Origin: Limosilactobacillus fastidiosus
Lineage (GTDB): Bacteria > Bacillota > Bacilli > Lactobacillales > Lactobacillaceae
Length of the DNA: 54,583 nt
Assembly (NCBI RefSeq): GCF_014145505.1
Contig: NZ_JACIUZ010000026.1
Span: 1-54,583, forward strand
Direction: 5' to 3'
In this document: piece after piece, positions 45,082 to 54,583 of the stretch
How the letters are laid out: every line of letters starts with the position of its first letter
How positions within the stretch are numbered: position 1 is the first letter of the stretch
The notes under the pieces: generated by a model
What the model was told of the DNA's origin: nothing
What the model saw: the letters and a program-made list of their open reading frames with translations, nothing else
Databases searched by the model: none
Made by a program: the position numbers and the translations under genes

Positions 45082-46786
45082 ACAACAATTTAACCTCGTA
45101 ACTGATCCTTGGATTAAAGTTATTGACGAGAAAAATCAGGAACAAACAGTTTCACTAAATCAAGTCTTTGAAAAGGCTACTCAATACCAGAGACTAGCCG
45201 GAGAAATGAGATCACAAGATTTAGCTATTTTACGGTTCTTATTAGCTATTCTAACAACGGTTTATTCACGCTATGATGCTTATGATCAACCATACCATTG
45301 GCTACAGATAGATGATAAGACAATGTGTCCAGTATCCTTTGATGATGATTCTTTTTCGGAAGACGAACAGCAGATTAAGGATGAGCTACTGAGTACCTGG
45401 AAGATTCTTTATCAGTCAAAGCAGTTTTCTCAGGCAGTAATCATGTATTTAAATAATCATCAGGATAAGTTTGATCTGCTAAATAAGGATAATCCCTTTT
45501 ATCAAGTTACTAAGGAACAATATGACGATTTAGTACCAACTAATAAGAGTGTTGAAAAAGGTAAAGGAACTGTAGCCGTCAAACAGATTAATCGGACAAT
45601 TTCAGAAAGTAATAATAAGCCAGATATCTTTTCACCAAATTCTCCAGCACATAAAAACGACATTTCATTAGATTCTTTAGCACGGTGGTTAATTACTTAT
45701 CAAAATTTTACTGCCGTAACAGATAAAACTAAGGTTAAATCTGAAGATAAATTTAGCGTTTCGAGAGGATGGCTATATGGACTGAATCCAGTTTTTGCAG
45801 TTGGCAAAAATTTGTTCGATACCCTAATGTTAAATATGATACTTGTCCCTCAAAAAGAATTATTTGATGATGACTTAATTAATCAAGAACCTGTCTGGGA
45901 AGTATCTGTTAACGAATATGTACACTTTCGGAAAAATAATCAATTTCCTACAAACTTAGCACAGCTATATACGGTTTGGTCACGGATTATACATATTGAA
46001 TGGGATGGTGAACGACCGATTATCTTTAGTGCAGGGTTGCCAAAACTCGATAATCAAGATGCGTTTCTTGAACCAATGACTACCTGGAAACCAGGAAAGA
46101 AGGGTGAGGGAGCTAAGCCAAATTTAAGGTGGCTAAACTCACTTGGTAAAGCAATGTGGCGGAATTTTGGACAGTATGTTGCCATTAGTAATAATGACGA
46201 TTTAGAGCCTGGTATTGTAACCTGGTTAAAGTTGTTAAAACATAATAAATTCATAAGGTTAAATGATAAGATTCACTTAATGACAGTTGGTTTAATTAAT
46301 GATGGTAATGCTACATCACAATCACCTGCTGCTGAGTTTTATGATGATATGCAGATTAATGCAGATGTATTATTTGATGATAATTCATTGCAACGTAATT
46401 ACTGGCCACGTCGAATTGAAGATACTATAGAACTTACTGAAAAGGTTGGAGCGTATGTTTGGCACTTTGCCAATAATGCTGGTAAATTGCGAGGAGTTGC
46501 CGATGCAGGCTCCTTTGCTAATAGAATTTCTGCTGAGTTCTATAATCAATTAAATAGACCATTTAACGAGTGGCTATCTCAACTGACTAATCATGATGAT
46601 CGTGATCAACAGGTGAATGAATGGAAACGTATTTTAAAACAAATCTCATTAGGAGTAAGCGATGATTTAATGAGGAAAGCAACGCCACAGGAAATACGCG
46701 GTAAACAAAATGAGGATGGGACAGAAAACAATATTTTTGTTCAATACCGTATTTTTAAATCATCACTAGTTAAAGCATTAAAATAG
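45074..46786 (+). CDS. casA: Cascade large subunit Cse1/CasA (Cas8e)
   Basis: This protein has about 570 residues and begins EQQFNLVTDPWIKVIDEKNQEQTVSLNQVFE, the Cse1 family opening. Cse1 reads the PAM and recruits Cas3. NKDNPFYQVT and WPRRIEDTIELTEKVGAYVWHF are further family-like blocks. Three in-frame ATGs (45056, 45065, 45074) precede the conserved part. I chose 45074 because AAGGA (45060-45064) lies before it. It overlaps the cas3 end. Confidence 0.92.
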   Translation: MSEQQFNLVTDPWIKVIDEKNQEQTVSLNQVFEKATQYQRLAGEMRSQDLAILRFLLAILTTVYSRYDAYDQPYHWLQIDDKTMCPVSFDDDSFSEDEQQIKDELLSTWKILYQSKQFSQAVIMYLNNHQDKFDLLNKDNPFYQVTKEQYDDLVPTNKSVEKGKGTVAVKQINRTISESNNKPDIFSPNSPAHKNDISLDSLARWLITYQNFTAVTDKTKVKSEDKFSVSRGWLYGLNPVFAVGKNLFDTLMLNMILVPQKELFDDDLINQEPVWEVSVNEYVHFRKNNQFPTNLAQLYTVWSRIIHIEWDGERPIIFSAGLPKLDNQDAFLEPMTTWKPGKKGEGAKPNLRWLNSLGKAMWRNFGQYVAISNNDDLEPGIVTWLKLLKHNKFIRLNDKIHLMTVGLINDGNATSQSPAAEFYDDMQINADVLFDDNSLQRNYWPRRIEDTIELTEKVGAYVWHFANNAGKLRGVADAGSFANRISAEFYNQLNRPFNEWLSQLTNHDDRDQQVNEWKRILKQISLGVSDDLMRKATPQEIRGKQNEDGTENNIFVQYRIFKSSLVKALK

Positions 46787-46799
46787 GAGGAGTTTGTAT

Positions 46800-47384
46800 A
46801 TGGAATCTCGAATTAAGCAGGTGACCGCTCGTGTTATTCATCAAATATGGACAGATAGGCAGCCGAATAAAGCTGTTTTAGCAGCGTTACGAAATTCCAG
46901 AAATATGATGAACAAGAATGCGTCAGTTGTTTGGCCTTTGATGTTATCAAACCTAACCGAAGAAGAGCTCTCGCATAATGGCCAACCAACATATGCAGAA
47001 AACGCTATTTTTGCGGCGTTACGTTGTTTTGCGATTTACCAACAGGCTAATGATCATTTAACCTACGAACCAGATGGAGAAAATCAACAGGGACAGCAAC
47101 TATTTAAGGTGCTATCTACACTTCGAGCAGATGAGTCTATAAAAAAAGCACTTGATCGTCGAGTGCAAACTATCTTAGGGAACGGAAACTCAAGTAGTGT
47201 TATTTATGCTATTTATCATTTAGTTTCTATTCTCAAAGCGAATGTTGGATCAGAGTTAATTGATTTTGCCCAGCTTGCCCAAGATCTTTATTATTTTCAG
47301 CTAAGTGCTGATTCATCACGTCAAGTTTGCTTGAAGTGGGGTCAACAATATTATTGGAATTCTAAGAAAACTACAGAAAAATGA
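46800..47384 (+). CDS. casB: Cascade small subunit Cse2/CasB (Cas11)
   Basis: This 194-residue, helix-rich basic protein fits Cse2 by position and size. It has VTARVIHQIWTDRQPNKAVLAALRNSRNM and AENAIFAALRCFAIYQQ. Cse2 dimers brace the crRNA-target duplex. I chose the ATG at 46800, about 7 nt after GGAGGAG. The end overlaps the next frame slightly, but the next real start is at 47396. Confidence 0.9.
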   Translation: MESRIKQVTARVIHQIWTDRQPNKAVLAALRNSRNMMNKNASVVWPLMLSNLTEEELSHNGQPTYAENAIFAALRCFAIYQQANDHLTYEPDGENQQGQQLFKVLSTLRADESIKKALDRRVQTILGNGNSSSVIYAIYHLVSILKANVGSELIDFAQLAQDLYYFQLSADSSRQVCLKWGQQYYWNSKKTTEK

Positions 47385-47395
47385 GGAGAATAATT

Positions 47396-48487
47396 ATGAA
47401 CTCTAAAAATTTATATGTCGACATCAATATTTTGCAATCTGTTCCTTCGTCAAACATTAATAGAGATGATACTGGAGCACCAAAGACTGCGATATATGGA
47501 GGGGTAACGCGATCGCGAGTATCATCACAAAGCTGGAAACGAGCCATCAGAATGGAATTTAATAAGCAAAGTGAGAATGCTGAATGGCTAGAAGGAATTA
47601 GAACTACCAGAGTGCCATTATTATTGGCGAAGGCACTGCAAAATCAAAATAGTGATTTGTCAGAAGAAGATGCACTGGATATAGCAGTAAAAGTGCTAAG
47701 TAAAGCTAAAATTAAGTTAGATAAGAAGACTAACCGGACCAAGGCTTTGTTAATGGTAAGTAAAGGGCAAATTGAGAAATTAGCTAAATATGCATTATCT
47801 AATGATGAATTGGATTCTAAGGCGATTAAAACGGTTCTCCAGGGCGATCATTCATTAGATATGGCATTGTTTGGACGAATGGTTGCTGATGATCCATCCT
47901 TAAATGTTGATGCTTCTTGTCAAGTAGCCCACGCTATTTCAACTCATGAGATAGTACCGGAATTTGATTACTATACAGCGGTTGATGATGCAAAGGAAAA
48001 CGATGAATCGGGTTCAGCAATGATTGGAACGATTGAATATGATTCTGCTACTTTATATCGTTATGCAAATGTAAATGTTAACGAATTAATCCGCAACCTA
48101 GGTAATTCTGAAATTGCTATTAAGGGATTACAGTTGTTTATTCAAGATTTTGTCATGTCAATGCCAACTGGTAAACAGAATAGTTTTGCGAATAGAACGG
48201 TGCCCCAATATGTAATGGTAACTATTAGGGAAGATACGCCGGTTAATTTAGTTTCTGCTTTTGAAGAACCAGTTAAATCTCGGAACGGCTATATTCAAAT
48301 CTCTGTTGATAATTTGGAAAGTGAATATCAAAAAACACAAAAATTTGTTGATGCCCCCCTTGCTACTTATGTACTAACTAATTGTGGTTCTAAGTTAAAT
48401 AATCAGGTTGAAAATATTAATGATATGTTAAAGAAAATCAGCCAAACTATTGAAACGAGGGTTGATGATGAGAACACTAACGATTAA
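47396..48487 (+). CDS. casC: Cascade backbone subunit Cas7/CasC (Cse4)
   Basis: This 363-residue RAMP protein starts NLYVDINILQSVPSSNINRDDTGAPKTAIYGGVTRSRVSSQSWKRAIR, the Cse4 signature. Six copies form the crRNA-binding backbone of Cascade. It also has CQVAHAISTHEIVPEFDYYTAVDD and GSAMIGTIEYDSATLYRYANVNV. The start is the ATG at 47396 after GAGGAG. Confidence 0.95.
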   Translation: MNSKNLYVDINILQSVPSSNINRDDTGAPKTAIYGGVTRSRVSSQSWKRAIRMEFNKQSENAEWLEGIRTTRVPLLLAKALQNQNSDLSEEDALDIAVKVLSKAKIKLDKKTNRTKALLMVSKGQIEKLAKYALSNDELDSKAIKTVLQGDHSLDMALFGRMVADDPSLNVDASCQVAHAISTHEIVPEFDYYTAVDDAKENDESGSAMIGTIEYDSATLYRYANVNVNELIRNLGNSEIAIKGLQLFIQDFVMSMPTGKQNSFANRTVPQYVMVTIREDTPVNLVSAFEEPVKSRNGYIQISVDNLESEYQKTQKFVDAPLATYVLTNCGSKLNNQVENINDMLKKISQTIETRVDDENTND

Positions 48488-49166
48488 ATTAGCAGCTCCA
48501 TTGCAGTCATATGGAAACGAGGCAACATTTAGTCGACGGACTAGTTATCATTATCCTTCTAAAAGTGCTGTGTTAGGAATGATTGCTGCTGCTTTGGGTT
48601 ATCGTCGAGATGATCCACGAATTTTGCAACTAAATCGGCTAATAATAGCAGTACGAATTGATCAGCCTGGTAGAATATTAACCGATTTTCAAACTATTCA
48701 GTATGATCAGAAACATAATAAACGAAGTCTCTCGTACAAGGATTACTTACAAGATGCGGTTTTTATAACTGCTATTAGTGGTGATGACCAGCAAATAATG
48801 ACAATTGAAAATGCCTTACACCATCCTAAATTTCAATTATTTTTAGGTAGAAGAGTAAATGTACCTGCAGGGCCATTACATACTCAAGTCTTTGAAAATT
48901 CAGATCCCGTATCTGTTTTAAAGACTTATCCTTGGCAAGCGGCTAAATGGTATCAAAGAAGGGTACACCAAGATTACTACTCTGCTGAATTAATAACAGA
49001 TGCTAATTTGGTTAAAAGTCATTTTACCTCTTTTGTTAAGGATAATATTGGTAGTTTTGATGAAAATCACCGTTGGCATGTTTATCGGTCTGTTGCTAGT
49101 ATTCGTGTTAAATTACTAAATAAATCTTATCAGAATACTGAGCATGATATTATGGCGAACATTTAA
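48468..49166 (+). CDS. casD: Cascade subunit Cas5e/CasD
   Basis: This protein has about 232 residues. It begins MRTLTIKLAAPLQSYGNEATFSRRTSYHYPSKSAVLGMIAAALGYRRDD, the Cas5e pattern. Cas5e holds the 5' handle (here GTGATCCY) of the crRNA. FQLFLGRRVNVPAG is a further family block. It overlaps casC by 20 nt. ATGs at 48465 and 48468 are both possible. Confidence 0.94.
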   Translation: MRTLTIKLAAPLQSYGNEATFSRRTSYHYPSKSAVLGMIAAALGYRRDDPRILQLNRLIIAVRIDQPGRILTDFQTIQYDQKHNKRSLSYKDYLQDAVFITAISGDDQQIMTIENALHHPKFQLFLGRRVNVPAGPLHTQVFENSDPVSVLKTYPWQAAKWYQRRVHQDYYSAELITDANLVKSHFTSFVKDNIGSFDENHRWHVYRSVASIRVKLLNKSYQNTEHDIMANI

Positions 49167-49177
49167 GGAAGGTTGCT

Positions 49178-51611
<2,434 letters not shown>

Positions 51612-51640
51612 AATTACTCTATTAGCAAGGATCTTTTAGT

Positions 51641-53014
51641 GTATTCCCCATATATATGGGGGTGATCCTAATAGCTGTAAGTTAATTTAATAGAAAAAGT
51701 CGTATTCCCCATATATATGGGGGTGATCCTTAAGATTGACTTTGTAGAATAAATGTATATAAGTATTCCCCATATATATGGGGGTGATCCTTACGTTGTT
51801 TCGGCTATGCCCGGGTAGGTGGTAGTATTCCCCATATATATGGGGGTGATCCTTTGTTGTGGGGAACGATTGTCCCGTTGAATCAGTATTCCCCATATAT
51901 ATGGGGGTGATCCTAATCCTTGTAAATCTTGGTTAGCAATTTCTAAGTATTCCCCATATATATGGGGGTGATCCCATGGACATGGCGCAATGAGTGAAAG
52001 TGAAACCGTATTCCCCATATATATGGGGGTGATCCCTTTTAATCGCTATTCGGGAATTACCGAGAACGGTATTCCCCATATATATGGGGGTGATCCTCAT
52101 CGTACGCGTTGTCAAATTTGTTATATAAGGTATTCCCCATATATATGGGGGTGATCCCAAGTTGGCGATATCACAGTCGACTACATTTTAGTATTCCCCA
52201 TATATATGGGGGTGATCCCAAGTTGGCGATATCACAGTCGACTACATTTTAGTATTCCCCATATATATGGGGGTGATCCTTAATTCAGTAAATCCAAATT
52301 TTTTATTTTCAAAGTATTCCCCATATATATGGAGGTGATCCTATTTACGAACATCTAACCCGGTATACTTTAACGTATTCCCCATATATATGGGGGTGAT
52401 CCCGTTACGGACGACTTATCGTCAAGATCAAAAGGAGTATTCCCCATATATATGGGGGTGATCCTCATCGTACGCGTTGTCAAATTTGTTATATAAGGTA
52501 TTCCCCATATATATGGGGGTGATCCCACTTACACTCTAGAGCCTGATTACGGTGGTAAGTATTCCCCATATATATGGGGGTGATCCCAAGACAACACTGG
52601 CGGTGATTCTGGTGGTGGTAGTATTCCCCATATATATGGGGGTGATCCTATTGGTCTTGGTTGTCATAGTTCACTACATAGGTATTCCCCATATATATGG
52701 GGGTGATCCTTTAAGTAGATTATCTAAATTCAGAATCAATCCGTATTCCCCATATATATGGGGGTGATCCTATAAGTATTATTTTCTCGCCTACAGCGCC
52801 AAAGTATTCCCCATATATATGGGGGTGATCCCAAGGTACCAAAGATTAATCCAACTAAGGATGTGTATTCCCCATGTATGTGGGGGTGATCCCGGTCAAT
52901 ATAGTGTCTTGCTAGATACCGATGTAGTATTCCCTATGTATATGGGGTGATCCCATCCGAGAGCCATAGCAAACATCTAAGATTCTGTATTCCTCACGTA
53001 TGTGGGGATGAGCC
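51641..53014 (+). CRISPR. Type I-E CRISPR array, 23 repeats and 22 spacers
   Basis: The 28-bp repeat begins GTATTCCCCATATATATGG and ends GGGTGATCC, with a 33- or 34-bp spacer (period 61-62). Repeat starts: 51641, 51702, 51763, 51825, 51886, 51947, 52008, 52069, 52130, 52191, 52252, 52314, 52375, 52437, 52498, 52559, 52621, 52682, 52743, 52804, 52865, 52927, 52987. Every spacer starts with C or T, so position 29 behaves as a PAM-derived extra repeat base. Repeats are identical except number 12 (GGAGG) and the last three, which decay. Decay at the 3' end puts the leader at the cas2 side. Spacers 9 and 10 are identical, and spacers 8 and 14 are identical. Confidence 0.98.
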
Positions 53015-53065
53015 TGACTCAAAGGATTTAACTTATGTTATTTAAAGGAATGTTACAAAGTTCCT

Positions 53066-53113
53066 AAAACACCAGCATGATTATCAATAAGATAGTCATG
53101 CTGATGTTTTATA
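53066..53113 (+). terminator. Terminator after the CRISPR array
   Basis: AAAACACCAGCATGA pairs with GTCATGCTGATGTTTT around a loop with TTATCAATAAGATA. It would end the pre-crRNA. By symmetry it could also stop transposase read-through on the minus strand. Confidence 0.65.
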
Positions 53114-53115
53114 CT

Positions 53116-54531
53116 GGCTCTTCGTCAAGAAGTACTGATAAGAAAATAGAATAAGTTTTTAAGCAGCTCGTGTCTGGAAATTGGCATGAGCTGTTCTTTT
53201 ATGGTTCCAGTTGATGGCAATATATGAATTAGGTAGGGCGAGCAGGATACGAGCCCGAAAATTGTAGAAGTTACGAAAACCATAAGCGGTTCGTTTAATA
53301 ACTTTAATCTTGTTATTTGTCCCTTCTACTGGACCATTAGTATAGGTTTGATATTTGAAGCTATTAATAATCTCTAATTTATGAATGCGCAAGGTTCGTT
53401 GAACCTTTTGGAGTGGCCAGGGTAGCGTAGTCCACTTCTGGCTGAGTAATTGGTTCAATTCACCTTGATCACGATGACTGACAGCTAGAATTAGCTCCTG
53501 ATAATAGCGATATGTTTGACTTAAATCCTCATTGAAAGATAGTAAGCGATGGACCACTTCAACGTCGGTAAGTTGAGCGTAACCAAAATTGCGTCGTGAC
53601 CAATAGTTATCATATTTAAGCAGTCCTGCCGGGGTTAAAATTAGTTTCCAGAAGTGTTTAAGGGCTCGCCACTGATGGGTTCCTTTCCCGGCGCTATTCA
53701 TAGCCTTGATACGAATTTGATTCAAGGCCCGATACGCTTGTGCGACCACGTGAAAGTGGTCGGCAATGATAATGGCATGCGGAAACAATTCATGAATAAG
53801 ATGACGGTAAGGTGTGTACAGGTCAACCGTAACGGTCTGAACTGCTAAACGAGCCGAGTGGTCGTAACGCAGAAAGTAATTACGTAAGTAGCGACTTCGT
53901 CGTGACAAAATAATGTCTAAAGTGCGGTGATTTTCAATGTTCATTAAGAGCATACTCATGCCACTGGGCGCAAAGCGACCAGACTTAAAGTCATCAAAAG
54001 CGATGTGTCGTGGTAGCCAGTGGTAGTTAGGCTTGAAGGATTGGTCGAGGTTCAAGATCACTCGTCTGACCGTCCAATCAGAGATACCGAGTTCCTTAGC
54101 AATATCAGTTTGCGATTCATTAGCGGTTAGCTGCATCATAATTCGCAGGTTAATGGCCTGACTGATATGGTGGCGATACTTAACGTCTTTAACTCTGGCC
54201 ACCTTGGTAATCGTTTGTGGACAGTCCGGTGATGGCTTACAAAGGTATTTTTGTTTACGAATTGACCAAATGGTCGGCTCATAGTGCAAGCTGGGGCCCA
54301 ATATTTTGACCAGCTTAAAGCCATTCTTGAGCATTAATTGACCGCAACGTGGGCAATGTAAGGGATAAGACTGGACAAGGTGAACAATTATCTGGTTGCC
54401 TTGATCTTCAATCGCATCTTTAAAATGTGCTGTATCCAATTCAAGGTGAGAATCTTTAATTCCTAAAGCAATTTTGGTAGAATAATTCATGAAAGATGGT
54501 CCTTTCTTAAACGAAGACGGGGTTCTGAGCC
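53116..54531 (-). mobile_element. ISL3-family insertion sequence (ends approximate)
   Basis: The ends may be GGCTCTTCGTCAAGAAG (53116 inward) and, on the other strand, GGCTCAGAACCCCGTCTTCG (54531 inward). Both start GGCTC and both have TAAGAAA about 23 bases in, giving an element of about 1.4 kb, normal for ISL3. The inverted repeats are imperfect and I see no clear 8-bp target duplication, so the ends are tentative. It lies about 100 bp beyond the last array repeat. Confidence 0.5.
53159..54490 (-). CDS. ISL3-family transposase
   Basis: This protein has about 443 residues. The N-terminal zinc-finger-like cysteines are CPRCGQLM and CKPSPDC. An HTH follows (SQTDIAKELGISDWTVRRVIL). The DDE catalytic domain has HIAFDDFKSGRF, IIADHFHVVAQAYRALNQIR and NGPVEGTNNKIKVIKRTAYGFRNFYNFR, all typical of ISL3 transposases. 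I chose the ATG at 54490 (MNYSTKIALGIKD) with AAAGGA before it. An upstream extension to 54562 would run across the inverted repeat. The frame is intact, so the element may be active. Confidence 0.92.
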   Translation of the reverse strand: MNYSTKIALGIKDSHLELDTAHFKDAIEDQGNQIIVHLVQSYPLHCPRCGQLMLKNGFKLVKILGPSLHYEPTIWSIRKQKYLCKPSPDCPQTITKVARVKDVKYRHHISQAINLRIMMQLTANESQTDIAKELGISDWTVRRVILNLDQSFKPNYHWLPRHIAFDDFKSGRFAPSGMSMLLMNIENHRTLDIILSRRSRYLRNYFLRYDHSARLAVQTVTVDLYTPYRHLIHELFPHAIIIADHFHVVAQAYRALNQIRIKAMNSAGKGTHQWRALKHFWKLILTPAGLLKYDNYWSRRNFGYAQLTDVEVVHRLLSFNEDLSQTYRYYQELILAVSHRDQGELNQLLSQKWTTLPWPLQKVQRTLRIHKLEIINSFKYQTYTNGPVEGTNNKIKVIKRTAYGFRNFYNFRARILLALPNSYIAINWNHKRTAHANFQTRAA

Positions 54532-54583
54532 ATCTTTCGTTTTTTATTTTAAATTTAAACAAAAATAAGTACCGATGTTAAAT

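Noticed and set aside
51687-52767. Several open frames with repeated HPHIYGEY or SPPYIWG-like words
   Set aside because: They are translations of the CRISPR repeats and spacers, not genes.
53106-54540. Target-site duplication around the ISL3-type element
   Set aside because: The bases flanking the proposed ends do not repeat; the ends remain uncertain.

Overview
The window looks like a chromosomal segment of a low-to-moderate GC Firmicute of the Lactobacillaceae, most likely Limosilactobacillus (L. reuteri-like). The reasons are AGGAGG-type ribosome binding sites, GTG/TTG starts, the gene order S10-spc-alpha > ecfA1A2T > truA > rplM-rpsI, an L17-downstream RNA, a CamS lipoprotein beside ligA and gatCAB, and an ISL3-type transposase. 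The species call is an inference from gene order and composition. No rRNA or tRNA gene was seen.

Layout. (1) 1-1880: relic of a guanine deaminase gene, then an intact NCS2 purine permease behind a PurBox-like inverted repeat. (2) 1884-4772, minus strand: YfhO-family membrane protein. (3) 4900-19130: promoter, structured leader and the full S10-spc-alpha ribosomal protein block, with secY, adk, infA and rpoA, ending in an L17-downstream element. (4) 19331-23540: ECF transporter energising module, truA, rplM, rpsI. (5) 23688-27036: acetoin/diacetyl reductase-like SDR, glucosaminidase, xpt, and a divergent PurK-like ATP-grasp protein. (6) 27172-38709: pcrA-ligA-camS, gatCAB-dagK, rlmD. (7) 38710-54583: an AT-rich accessory island with a frameshifted HEPN-motif gene, an orphan PemK/MazF-type toxin, a complete type I-E CRISPR-Cas operon (cas3, cse1, cse2, cas7, cas5, cas6e, cas1, cas2-dnaQ), a 23-repeat array and an ISL3-type transposase.

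Most interesting observation: between the HEPN-motif gene and the MazF-like toxin (41433-41509) there is a degenerate repeat-guide-repeat unit that resembles the repeats of the array about 10 kb downstream. Both pseudo-repeats keep a 6-bp stem with a 4-nt loop, with a compensatory pair or a G-U wobble. The first keeps the exact 8-nt crRNA handle GTGATCCC. The 20-nt guide matches 11 of the first 12 bases of a site about 40 bp upstream (41423-41434), flanked by AAT. The single mismatch is at guide position 6, a position tolerated by type I Cascade. The toxin has no visible protein antitoxin. This is what a CreTA-like module would look like: a CRISPR-like RNA using the host Cascade to silence a toxin, here a MazF-family toxin next to type I-E cas genes. 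The sequence features are direct observations; the regulatory role is a hypothesis.

Other accessory signals: the cas3 leader can pair with its own Shine-Dalgarno and carries two sibling hairpins; the array promoter seems to lie inside the end of cas2, with the -10 containing the stop codon; and the array carries two pairs of duplicated spacers.
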